Source: an uncultured Clostridia bacterium | Lineage (GTDB): Bacteria > Bacillota > Clostridia > TANB77 > CAG-508 | NCBI GenBank assembly: GCA_934122125.1 | Contig: CAKOVW010000026.1 | Location: 1 to 17,321, forward strand | DNA: 17,321 bases | Reading direction: 5' to 3' | Shown here: one piece after another, positions 1-6,171 of the stretch | Layout: each line of letters begins with the position of its first letter | How positions within the stretch are numbered: position 1 is the stretch's first letter | Position numbers and translations under genes: made by a program | The notes under the pieces: model-generated | The model's database searches: none | Told to the model about the DNA's origin: nothing | The model's input: only the letters and a program-made list of their open reading frames with translations

Positions 1-151
1 ATTTTGTACAAGCTTCTGTTGTAACTGTAAAACCTTGTGGGATTGGTAATCCTAAATTAGTCATTTCTGCTAAGTTAGCACCTTTTCCTCCTAGTAGTTC
101 ACGCATGTTTGCGTTTCCTTCTTTAAATAAGTATACGTACTTTTGACTCAT
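1..151 (-). CDS. ppdK: Pyruvate, phosphate dikinase, N-terminal fragment (runs off window edge)
   Basis: The visible 50 residues begin MSQKYVYLFKEGNANMRELL and continue with GGKGANLAEMTNLGLPIPQGFTV-type sequence. This is the hallmark start of the ATP/pyruvate-binding (PPDK_N) domain, in which the GGKGANLAEM loop belongs to the nucleotide-binding region. The family interconverts pyruvate, ATP and phosphate with phosphoenolpyruvate, AMP and pyrophosphate in the cytoplasm; in anaerobic Firmicutes it often works in the glycolytic direction. The ATG at 149-151 follows a strong AGGAGG at about 157-162. The C-terminal ~820 residues of a usual ~870-residue enzyme lie outside the window. A promoter and a 5' stem-loop lie just upstream, so the gene is probably transcribed on its own. 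The identification is firm; activity cannot be judged from this fragment. Confidence 0.95.
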   Translation of the reverse strand, partial: MSQKYVYLFKEGNANMRELLGGKGANLAEMTNLGLPIPQGFTVTTEACTK

Positions 152-210
152 AAAGAACCTCCTTAAAATTTATATTAAATATAAGCAAAAATTTCGCTTA
201 TAACGTTTCC

Positions 211-239
211 ATTATATATGTAAATAGTAAAAAAGTAAA
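211..239 (-). promoter_or_regulatory. Putative sigma-A promoter of ppdK
   Basis: On the minus strand, TTTACT (234-239) and TATAAT (211-216) are separated by 17 bases. The -35 lies inside the terminator hairpin of the preceding ATP-grasp gene. The predicted RNA would begin near 204, directly before a 6-bp inverted repeat (ATAAGC 181-186 with GCTTAT 196-201), which could form a 5'-end stem-loop in the ppdK leader. This is a motif match only. Confidence 0.5.
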
Positions 240-269
240 GGAAAATTTATAAATTTCCTTTACTTTTTT
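229..269 (-). terminator. Bidirectional-looking terminator between the ATP-grasp gene and ppdK
   Basis: AAAAAAGTAAAGGAAA(A)TTT and AAATTTCCTTTACTTTTTT form an 18-19 bp stem with one bulged A and a 2-base loop. The arms supply a T-run on either strand. It starts 3 bases after the ancestral TAA (273-275) of the ATP-grasp gene, which supports 273 as the original gene end. Confidence 0.7.
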
Positions 270-272
270 AGC

Positions 273-356
273 TTATTTATCATTTGAAAAATTGAATTTT
301 GGCATCATTCCTATTTTTTCTGGTGTGTGGACTGGTAATTGATATATATCATGTCC
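273..356 (-). other. Out-of-frame C-terminal tail of the ATP-grasp gene
   Basis: Immediately after the frameshift, the next frame reads GHDIYQLPVHTPEKIGMMPK followed by FNFSNDK and a TAA at 273-275. This joins smoothly to the in-frame EANEFP: members of this ATP-grasp family continue E-x-N-x-x-PG with roughly this many residues to the C-terminus. The segment has protein-like composition, lacks stops, and ends just before the terminator. Deleting one base (for example the g at 357) restores a 354-residue protein. I infer that it is the detached end of the upstream gene, not a separate gene. Confidence 0.8.
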
Positions 357-1338
357 GTGGGAACTCATTTGCTTCAACAAATAAAGGTCCATCTGGTGTA
401 AATGCTACATCCCAACCAACATACCCCATTTCTGGTATTTCCTGACATGCTTTTTTGCAAAGTTCAATTGCTTCATTCCAGTATGGAAACTTAAATCCTT
501 TTATAATTTCTCCTGTTTGTGGATGTTTTTCATATACATTTTTTTGTTTATCTATTGCAAGTTGTGTTACAATTCCAGTCTTTTCATCTACTGGTGCCAC
601 CATTCCACCACTATTAAAATTATCTACGCACTTTCCATTGTTTCCTATTCTAAAATACGCACATATTATATGTGGTGCTAATTTAACGTTTTTTCTTTGT
701 TCTTTTGGTACTGTTAAAAGTGATTTTCCGTCTTCTGTTGTAACCACTGTTACTATTCTTACTGTATTTATTGCATTTGGATAAATTTTGGCTATATCTG
801 GATGCTGGTTTATAACTTCTTCTAGTTCAAAATTATGTTCTTGTTGAATCAGATAGTTGTATACTTCATCTAAAGAGCCATAGTCTGAAGTATCAATTTT
901 TTCTATTCCTTTGCCACATCCGCCATCAATTGGTTTTGCCATAAAAGTAGGATGTTTTTCTAAAAATTTTATAACCTCATCCTTTGGAGTTCCTTTTACT
1001 TTTATCCAATCTCTTTTCAAGTATTGTTTAAATATACTATTAAATTCATCTTTATTTTGAAAGTAATGTAATGCGTCTAAATCACAGTATTTAGTTACAA
1101 AATTATTATTTCTTCCTCTTGTTAAATATGTATCCCTTTGTTCATCTGTTAAATTATACATTTCAAACAAGTCATAGTCCATATATCCTGCACCATAACG
1201 TCTTGCACACTTTTGCATGTCTAAAAATATTTTTAATTTTGACATTTTAGTTTTATCATGTATTGAATTTATTTTTTCAAGCATAGCTTTTTTGTCCATA
1301 GTTTTTAATCTTTTTAAAATATATATAATGTTTCCCAT
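349..1338 (-). CDS. Sugar-transfer-associated ATP-grasp protein, 3' end frameshifted
   Basis: The 329 in-frame residues resemble the ATPgrasp_ST family (PF14397), found near polysaccharide, glycopeptide or cell-surface biosynthesis genes, whose substrates are mostly unknown. Visible marks are the helical N-terminal part with RRYGAGYMDYDLF, the KPIDGGCGKGIEKI glycine-rich ATP loop (about residues 136-149), NTVRIVTV, FRIGNNGKCVDNFNSGGMVAPVD, and the metal-binding GWDVAFTPDGPLFVEAN near the end. The ATG follows AGGAG. A premature TGA at 349-351 removes about 25 residues that are still present in the next frame. The missing stretch follows the E-x-N metal site, so core residues survive, but function is uncertain. 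The gene lies downstream of glyS with its own candidate promoter. Family assignment is good; a sequencing error is a real alternative explanation for the truncation. Confidence 0.85.
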   Translation of the reverse strand: MGNIIYILKRLKTMDKKAMLEKINSIHDKTKMSKLKIFLDMQKCARRYGAGYMDYDLFEMYNLTDEQRDTYLTRGRNNNFVTKYCDLDALHYFQNKDEFNSIFKQYLKRDWIKVKGTPKDEVIKFLEKHPTFMAKPIDGGCGKGIEKIDTSDYGSLDEVYNYLIQQEHNFELEEVINQHPDIAKIYPNAINTVRIVTVVTTEDGKSLLTVPKEQRKNVKLAPHIICAYFRIGNNGKCVDNFNSGGMVAPVDEKTGIVTQLAIDKQKNVYEKHPQTGEIIKGFKFPYWNEAIELCKKACQEIPEMGYVGWDVAFTPDGPLFVEANEFPRT

Positions 1339-1355
1339 TGATTTCTCCTAAAAAA

Positions 1356-1388
1356 ATAGTATATAACTTTTTTAAGATTATATACTAT
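1356..1388 (-). terminator. 11-bp palindrome with T-run; glyS terminator and/or operator
   Basis: ATAGTATATAA (1356-1366) and TTATATACTAT (1378-1388) are perfect inverted repeats with an 11-base loop. On the minus strand the stem is followed at once by seven T, then AGGAG of the ATP-grasp gene. The stem is all-AT apart from one G-C pair, so it would be a weak terminator. It also covers the -10 of the next promoter, so an operator role is equally possible. Confidence 0.5.
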
Positions 1389-1406
1389 TTAATAAATATA
1401 TTTCAA
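1377..1406 (-). promoter_or_regulatory. Putative sigma-A promoter of the ATP-grasp gene
   Basis: On the minus strand, TTGAAA (1401-1406) and TATAAT (1377-1382) have an 18-base spacer. The -10 lies in one arm of the 1356-1388 palindrome. Transcription would begin near 1370 and give a leader of about 30 bases. Confidence 0.45.
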
Positions 1407-1440
1407 TATTTTTTTATTAATTTCTTTTGTTTGTGCTACT

Positions 1441-1474
1441 TTTTATTTTCGTGGAGCACACTGTGCTCGGCTAC
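1441..1474 (-). repeat. 34-bp palindromic repeat, copy 1 (3' of glyS)
   Basis: On the minus strand the core is GAGCACAGTGTGCTC, able to fold as GAGCAC-AGT-GTGCTC, flanked by GTAGC on one side and AAAATAAAA on the other. Copy 2 at 6112-6145 matches at 31 of 34 positions. This copy begins 12 bases after the glyS stop codon. It lacks a T-run, so it is not a standard terminator. Confidence 0.75.
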
Positions 1475-1486
1475 TAATGTTATGTA

Positions 1487-2872
1487 TTAAAATTGCATTT
1501 TTTCATTAATCCAATTTTCTAGTTCATCAATTTTTACTCTTACTTGTTCCATTGTATCTCTATCTCTAATTGTTACGCATTCATCCTCTAATGTGTCAAA
1601 ATCAATAGTTACACAATATGGTGTTCCTATTTCATCTTCTCTTCTATAACGTTTACCAATGCTTCCTGCTCCGTCATAATCACACATAAAGTTTTTAGAT
1701 AATTTTGCATATACTTCTTCTGCTTTTTCACTTAATTTTTTAGAAAGTGGAAGTACAGCTACTTTGTATGGTGCTAATGCTGGGTGTAAGTGTAATACTG
1801 TTCTTACATCTCCTTCTGCAATTTCTTGCTCTTCATAAGCATTACATAAGAAAGCTAATGTAACACGGTCGCAACCTAATGATGGTTCAACACAGTATGG
1901 TACAAATTTTTCTCCTGTTTCTTGGTCTAAGTAACTAAAGTCCTCTCCTGAATATTGTGCATGTTGTTTTAAGTCATAATCTGTTCTGTCTGCAATACCC
2001 CATAATTCTCCCCATCCAAATGGAAATGCAAATTCAATGTCTGTTGTTCCTTTACTATAAAAACATAATTCTTCTGGGCTGTGATCTCTTAGTCTAATAT
2101 TTTCTTCTTTCATTCCTAAGTTTAAAAGCCAATTTTTGCAGAATGTTCTCCAATATTCAAACCATTCCATATCTGTTCCTGGTTTACAGAAAAATTCAAG
2201 TTCCATTTGTTCAAATTCACGAATTCTAAAAATAAAGTTACCTGGTGTAATTTCATTTCTAAATGATTTACCTATTTGACCAATTCCCATTGGTAGTTTT
2301 CTTCTTGTTGTTCTTAGTACATTTTTAAAGTTTACAAATATACCTTGTGCTGTTTCTGGTCTTAAATAAATTTCTGAACTGCTATCTTCTGTAACACCTT
2401 GAAATGTTTTATACATTAAATTAAATTTTCTAATTGAAGTAAAGTCTTGTTCTCCACATTTAGGGCATACAATATTATTTTCTTTTATGAAATTTATCAT
2501 TTCTTCATCTGTCATACCATCTGCAACCATATCTTTATGATTTTCATGAGCCCATTCTTCAATTAGTTTGTCAGCTCTATGTCTAGTTTTGCAGTTTTTG
2601 CAGTCAATCAAAGGATCACTAAATCCACCAACATGACCTGAAGCTACCCATGTTTTAGGGTTCATTAATATTGCTGCATCTAACCCTACATTATATTTGC
2701 TTTCTTGCACAAACTTTTTCATCCATGCTTTTTTTACATTGTTTTTTAACTCTACTCCTAAAGGGCCGTAGTCCCAAGCATTAGCTAGACCTCCATAAAT
2801 TTCTGAGCCTGGGTAAACAAATCCTCTTGATTTGCACAATGCTACTAATTTTTCCATTGTTAATTCTGACAT
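1487..2872 (-). CDS. glyS: Glycine--tRNA ligase, single-chain (homodimeric class II) type
   Basis: This enzyme charges tRNA-Gly with glycine in the cytoplasm. The 461-residue protein is the alpha2 type, not the alpha2-beta2 enzyme of many bacteria. The start region GFVYPGSEIYGGLANAWDYGPLG, an insertion with paired cysteines (C91/C94 and C136/C139, a probable zinc site), RPETAQGIF (171-179), class II motif 2 FRNEITPGNFIFRIREFEQ (204-222) and motif 3 EPSLGCDR (329-336) are all visible. The C-terminal anticodon-binding domain starts near LAPYKVAVLPL (about 366). The length is usual for the family. The ATG is preceded by AAGGAGGA. Expression is evidently controlled by the T-box leader at 3014-3219. 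A paired repeat element lies between that leader and the ribosome binding site. Identity is very secure. Confidence 0.97.
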   Translation of the reverse strand: MSELTMEKLVALCKSRGFVYPGSEIYGGLANAWDYGPLGVELKNNVKKAWMKKFVQESKYNVGLDAAILMNPKTWVASGHVGGFSDPLIDCKNCKTRHRADKLIEEWAHENHKDMVADGMTDEEMINFIKENNIVCPKCGEQDFTSIRKFNLMYKTFQGVTEDSSSEIYLRPETAQGIFVNFKNVLRTTRRKLPMGIGQIGKSFRNEITPGNFIFRIREFEQMELEFFCKPGTDMEWFEYWRTFCKNWLLNLGMKEENIRLRDHSPEELCFYSKGTTDIEFAFPFGWGELWGIADRTDYDLKQHAQYSGEDFSYLDQETGEKFVPYCVEPSLGCDRVTLAFLCNAYEEQEIAEGDVRTVLHLHPALAPYKVAVLPLSKKLSEKAEEVYAKLSKNFMCDYDGAGSIGKRYRREDEIGTPYCVTIDFDTLEDECVTIRDRDTMEQVRVKIDELENWINEKMQF

Positions 2873-2892
2873 AAAAATTCCTCCTTTTTACT

Positions 2893-3004
2893 CAAGTGTG
2901 CCAATGGGGACGGAGAATTTTAGCACATTTTAATTATTGAAACAATTTATTTAAATTAAAGTTATGAAATGTGCCAAAATTCTCCGTCCCCATTGGCACA
3001 CTTG
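2893..3004. repeat. Inverted pair of REP-like units inside the glyS leader
   Basis: Two 38-base arms (2893-2930 and 2967-3004) are reverse complements with one mismatch, around a 36-base AT-rich centre. Each arm begins CAAGTGTGCCAATGGGGACG and ends GCACATTT, and each arm can itself fold (TGTGCCAA with TT..GCACA). A third, single unit lies at 8030-8066. The pair fills almost exactly the space between the T-box terminator T-run (3014) and the glyS ribosome binding site (2879-2886). The arrangement resembles REP/BIME-type elements, which are usually mobilised by REP-associated tyrosine transposases; no such gene is in the window. Confidence 0.85.
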
Positions 3005-3013
3005 CTAGAAATC

Positions 3014-3057
3014 AAAAAAACTTTCATTCCTAGCTTTTATTGCTAGGGACGAAAGTT
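3014..3057 (-). terminator. T-box intrinsic terminator
   Basis: AACTTTCGTCCCTAGC (3042-3057) pairs with GCTAGGAATGAAAGTT (3019-3034) around a 7-base loop, followed by a run of T (3014-3020 on the minus strand). The 5' arm starts just after the T-box sequence, as expected for the mutually exclusive antiterminator. Confidence 0.9.
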
Positions 3058-3219
3058 TTATTCCGCGGTTCCACCCTATTTGATTAGTTTATACTAATCC
3101 ACTTTATTTAATATGCTCCAAAGCTCCCCATATGTTTCTTAATGTTGACTTTCACCTATTTCAACTCTCTAAAAATAAGAAATACATACTTTTTCTTTTT
3201 CATCGCATTTATATTCAAT
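3014..3219 (-). promoter_or_regulatory. T-box riboswitch leader controlling glyS
   Basis: The minus strand carries the T-box signature AGGGTGGAACCGCGG at 3063-3077, followed by a terminator. Upstream lies a Stem I region with AGAGAG and a GTTGAAATAGGTGAAAGTC-type loop (about 3146-3172), and a Stem III hairpin GATTAGT/ACTAATC (3082-3099). T-boxes bind uncharged tRNA through a specifier codon and the T-box bulge, and switch from terminator to antiterminator. The glyS gene downstream implies tRNA-Gly. A GGA triplet at 3117-3119, on the 3' side of Stem I, is a possible specifier, but I have not modelled the fold. The 5' end is inferred from the promoter at 3226-3254. Confidence 0.93.
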
Positions 3220-3225
3220 ACTAGT

Positions 3226-3254
3226 ATTATACGCTTTTGGTTTAGTATTGTCAA
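3226..3254 (-). promoter_or_regulatory. Consensus sigma-A promoter of the glyS T-box leader
   Basis: On the minus strand there is a perfect TTGACA (3249-3254), a 17-base spacer and a perfect TATAAT (3226-3231). Transcription should start near 3219, at the expected head of the T-box. It diverges from the plus-strand promoter at 3302-3330. Confidence 0.85.
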
Positions 3255-3301
3255 GCAATAGAATAAATAAAGCAGTAAAATACATTTTTCGTTATAAACT
3301 C

Positions 3302-3330
3302 TTGACAATTACTATAAATTATATTATTCT
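3302..3330 (+). promoter_or_regulatory. Putative promoter with operator-like palindrome for the antitoxin fragment gene
   Basis: TTGACA (3302-3307), a 17-base spacer and TATTCT (3325-3330) form a good sigma-A match. TATTCT is also the left arm of an inverted repeat with AGAATA (3338-3343) that would span the -10 and the start site, as in autoregulated toxin-antitoxin operons. The repressor is unknown, because the encoded fragment has no DNA-binding domain. Confidence 0.6.
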
Positions 3331-3355
3331 CTATTATAGAATAGAAGTGTTAAAT

Positions 3356-3487
3356 TTGTCAAATGAATTAACTAAGATAGAAGATTATTATGATTTGCTT
3401 TGCTATAAAGAAGCTATTAAAGAATATAAACTTAATCCTAAAACATATACTCTTGAAGAAATAAAAAAGGAACTTGGCTTAAAGTAG
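3356..3487 (+). CDS. Orphan C-terminal fragment of an RHH/RelB-like antitoxin
   Basis: The residues KIEDYYDLLCYKEAIKEYKL followed by NPKTYTLEEIKKELGLK look like the C-terminal half of ribbon-helix-helix type II antitoxins (RelB-like or DUF6290-like), the part that wraps the toxin. The N-terminal DNA-binding strand and helices are absent, and the bases upstream translate to non-protein-like sequence in this frame. A TTG at 3356, 8 bases after a weak AGAAG, gives a 43-residue product; GTG at 3347 or TTG at 3248 are alternatives, but the last lies upstream of the promoter. No toxin gene is beside it. It is the only plus-strand gene here, and it has a promoter and a strong terminator. It may be a decayed remnant or a stand-alone mini-antitoxin; homology is judged by eye. 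Confidence 0.5.
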   Translation: MSNELTKIEDYYDLLCYKEAIKEYKLNPKTYTLEEIKKELGLK

Positions 3488-3490
3488 ATA

Positions 3491-3530
3491 AATAAAAGCT
3501 AATGAGGTTAAAGCCTCATTAGCTTTTATT
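3491..3530. terminator. Strong bidirectional terminator
   Basis: A perfect 17-bp stem (AATAAAAGCTAATGAGG at 3491-3507 with CCTCATTAGCTTTTATT at 3514-3530) has a 6-base loop. T-rich ends occur on both strands. It begins 3 bases after the stop of the plus-strand fragment gene and overlaps the stop codon of the minus-strand VTT gene, so it serves convergent transcripts. Confidence 0.9.
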
Positions 3531-4239
3531 GTATTGTTCTTATTGCTTCATCTGTTATTTTATTTTTGTCAAATTTCCTCATTATTAATACCACAACTGC
3601 AACTATTGCAAAAGTTACTCCATATATTATTAAACTTAATTGCCAGTTTCCTTTTAACAAACTTGCTCCTGCTAGTGTTGAAGATATTACTGATGGAAAT
3701 CTTGCTAATGTTGATATTAGTATAAATTCTGTTGGCTTTATTGGTAGTAATGCAGCTATGTATGTTAATAAATCCTTTGGCGTACCTGGTATAAAGAATA
3801 GTATAAAAAGTATATATCTAATTGTTTGAGGATTTTGAAATAGTTTACTTTTTTCTATCTTTTCAATTTTTTCTGGTTTTACAAATTCATATATAAACTC
3901 TCTTCCAAGTTTATGAACTAATAGATATATAAAGGCTGAAATTATTGCTGCAGAGAGCATTATAAACACTGTTCCCCATACACCTCCATAGCATAAACCT
4001 GCTAATATTTCTATTGGTTCTCCTGGTATTATAAATAAAAATATTTGTGCAAATTGAAGTCCAAATAACATTAAAAATCCCATAAAGCCTGACTCATTTA
4101 CTTTTTGCTTAAATGCTTGTTGTCCTGCTTCATTAGAAAGCTCCTTAAATGTTGGTATCAAGTATATTGTAACTGCTACCATTATTGCTATTACAGCTAT
4201 TAATAATATTATTTTAAATATTTTAGTTTTTTGTTTCAT
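3526..4239 (-). CDS. VTT-domain (TVP38/TMEM64, DedA-like) membrane protein
   Basis: This is a polytopic inner-membrane protein of 237 residues. It shows an N-terminal hydrophobic helix after MKQKTKIFK, then FAQIFLFIIPGEPIEILAGL with CYGGVWGTVF (the re-entrant core of the VTT domain), and FFIPGTPKDLLTYIAALLPI followed by ARFPSVISSTLAGASLL, the second conserved proline-glycine segment. VTT/DedA proteins are linked to lipid carrier or phospholipid flipping and membrane homeostasis; the substrate of this one cannot be deduced. The ATG at 4237-4239 lies 12 bases after AAAGGA. ATG 4249-4251 abuts the AGGA and is less likely, and upstream codons overlap the ABC gene. The stop of the ABC gene is only 19 bases away, so it is the last gene of that operon. 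Confidence 0.88.
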   Translation of the reverse strand: MKQKTKIFKIILLIAVIAIMVAVTIYLIPTFKELSNEAGQQAFKQKVNESGFMGFLMLFGLQFAQIFLFIIPGEPIEILAGLCYGGVWGTVFIMLSAAIISAFIYLLVHKLGREFIYEFVKPEKIEKIEKSKLFQNPQTIRYILFILFFIPGTPKDLLTYIAALLPIKPTEFILISTLARFPSVISSTLAGASLLKGNWQLSLIIYGVTFAIVAVVVLIMRKFDKNKITDEAIRTIQ

Positions 4240-4258
4240 AATCAATTTCATTCCTTTT

Positions 4259-6082
4259 TTATACAGCCTCGTCATCACAATCTTGGAATTGTGAATTATA
4301 TAGATTAGCATAGAAGCCACCTTTTTCTAGTAGTTCTTCATGTGTTCCTTGTTCTATAATATCTCCTTCGTTCATTACTAATATTAAGTCTGCATTTTTT
4401 ATTGTAGATAACCTATGTGCTATTATAAAACTTGTTCTTCCTTTCATTAAGTTATCCATTGCTGCTTGTATTTGTTCTTCTGTTCTTGTATCTATTGAGC
4501 TAGTTGCTTCATCTAGTATTAGTATTTCTGGGTTTGTTAATATAACTCTTGCTATTGTTAATAATTGTTTTTGACCTTGTGATATATTGTTTGACTCCTC
4601 ATCAATTACCATATCATAGCCTTTTGGTAATGTTTGTATAAAGTGATGAACATGTGCTGCTTTTGCTGCTTCTATTACTTCTTCGTCTGTTGCATTTGGT
4701 TTTCCATATTTAATATTTTCTTTGATAGTTCCGCCAAATAGCCATGTATCTTGAAGTACCATTCCAAATACTCTTCTTAAATCTCCACGTTTAAATTCTT
4801 GTATGTTGTGTCCATCAATTAATATTGCACCTTTATTTACATCATAAAATCTCATTAAAAGTTTTACTATTGTGGTTTTACCTGCACCAGTTGGACCTAC
4901 AATAGCAATTTTTTGCCCATCTTTTACTGTTTCATTAAAGTCGTGTATTATAACTTTATCTTCGTTATATCCAAATTGTACATGGTCAAAAGTAACATTT
5001 CCCTTTAAGTTTTGAGTTGGTACAGCATTATCTAAATCTGGTTCTTCCTCTGGTTCTTCTAGGAACTCTAATATTCTTTCAGAGGCTGCTGCCATTGCTT
5101 GTAGCATACTTGAAATTTCTGCTATTTCATTTATTGGTCTTGTAAATTGTTTGTCATATTGAATAAATGATTGTATATTACCAACTGTAATTTTTCCTTG
5201 TACTGCTAAATATCCACCTAAAACTGCAATTCCAACATAACCAACATTTCCTGCAAACTGCATAATTGGGTACATTAAGCCAGACATAAAATGTGATTTC
5301 CAGCCTGATGTATATAGTTCATTATTTAATTTTTCAAAAGACTCTGCTTCTTCATTTTCTCTATTAAACACTTTTACTATTGTGTGTCCACCATATATTT
5401 CTTCTACTTGACCATTTACATGACCTAAATAGTCTTGTTGTTGTTTAAAGTATTTTTGTGATTTTTTTACTATAAATTTTACTAGTATTACTGCAAATGG
5501 TATTATTGCTAGTGAAACTAAAGTCATGGTTACACTTATAGTTAACATCATAATTAATATACCTATAAGTGTACATACTGCTGTTATTATTGATGTAATA
5601 CTTTGATTCATATTTTGTGAAAATGTGTCTATATCATTTGTTATAATTGACAAAACTTCACCATTTGTTTTCTTATCAAAATATTTCATTGGTAAACGAT
5701 TTATTTTTTGTGCAACATCGTTTCTTAGTCTATATGTTAGTTTTTGTGATACATTTGTCATCACAAAACTTTGTATTGCTGTAAATATCATACTTACAAC
5801 ATATAAAACAACTAGTGTTAGTAAAATACTTGCTATTTTAGCAAAGTCAATTCCACCTATTCCTGACATTTTGCTTACTACACCATTAAAAATTTCTGTT
5901 GTTGCATTTCCAGAAATTTTTGGTCCTACTATTGTAAATACTGTACTTCCTATTGCAAATATTAGCACTACTAGTAATTGCCATTTATAATCAAGTAAAT
6001 ATTTTTTAAATATCTTTTTGGCAGTACCCTTAAAGTCTTTTGCTTTTTCTGTTTGCTTATTTGACTTTTTATTTCCTTTCAT
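4259..6082 (-). CDS. ABC exporter half-transporter, catalytically canonical subunit (MdlB-like)
   Basis: The 607-residue protein has a six-helix type IV exporter membrane domain (about residues 30-335) fused to one nucleotide-binding domain. Visible are Walker A GPTGAGKT (396-403), Q-loop Q444, a non-canonical signature SQGQ (501-504) in place of SGGQ, Walker B LILDE with catalytic E525, and H-loop H556. The partner at 6172-7926 has the reverse pattern, which is the known organisation of heterodimeric exporters such as BmrCD or TM287/288. These usually export drugs, lipids or peptides; the cargo here is unknown. The ATG follows AAGGA at a normal distance. It is transcribed after the partner gene, with 89 bases between them holding a palindromic repeat, and just before the VTT gene. 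Confidence 0.95.
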   Translation of the reverse strand: MKGNKKSNKQTEKAKDFKGTAKKIFKKYLLDYKWQLLVVLIFAIGSTVFTIVGPKISGNATTEIFNGVVSKMSGIGGIDFAKIASILLTLVVLYVVSMIFTAIQSFVMTNVSQKLTYRLRNDVAQKINRLPMKYFDKKTNGEVLSIITNDIDTFSQNMNQSITSIITAVCTLIGILIMMLTISVTMTLVSLAIIPFAVILVKFIVKKSQKYFKQQQDYLGHVNGQVEEIYGGHTIVKVFNRENEEAESFEKLNNELYTSGWKSHFMSGLMYPIMQFAGNVGYVGIAVLGGYLAVQGKITVGNIQSFIQYDKQFTRPINEIAEISSMLQAMAAASERILEFLEEPEEEPDLDNAVPTQNLKGNVTFDHVQFGYNEDKVIIHDFNETVKDGQKIAIVGPTGAGKTTIVKLLMRFYDVNKGAILIDGHNIQEFKRGDLRRVFGMVLQDTWLFGGTIKENIKYGKPNATDEEVIEAAKAAHVHHFIQTLPKGYDMVIDEESNNISQGQKQLLTIARVILTNPEILILDEATSSIDTRTEEQIQAAMDNLMKGRTSFIIAHRLSTIKNADLILVMNEGDIIEQGTHEELLEKGGFYANLYNSQFQDCDDEAV

Positions 6083-6111
6083 TTCTTATTCCTTTCTATT
6101 TTTCTAGACAG

Positions 6112-6145
6112 TTTTATTTTTATGGAGCACACTGTGCTCCGCTAC
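6112..6145 (-). repeat. 34-bp palindromic repeat, copy 2 (between the ABC genes)
   Basis: On the minus strand the core GGAGCACAGTGTGCTCC folds as a 7-bp stem with an AGT loop, flanked by GTAGC and by AAAATAAAA as in copy 1 at 1441-1474 (three differences in 34). It lies 26 bases after the stop of the first ABC gene and about 30 bases before the second, without a T-run. Confidence 0.75.
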
Positions 6146-6171
6146 AATTTTTTATATACTACTTAACACTA

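Noticed and set aside
3248..3355. N-terminal extension of the antitoxin fragment from TTG 3248
   Set aside because: The start lies within the glyS -35 region and upstream of the plus-strand promoter; the extra residues are not RHH-like.
4240..4320. Longer start for the VTT gene
   Set aside because: It would overlap the ABC gene by 62 bases without a ribosome binding site; ATG 4239 has AAAGGA upstream and fits the usual membrane-helix start.
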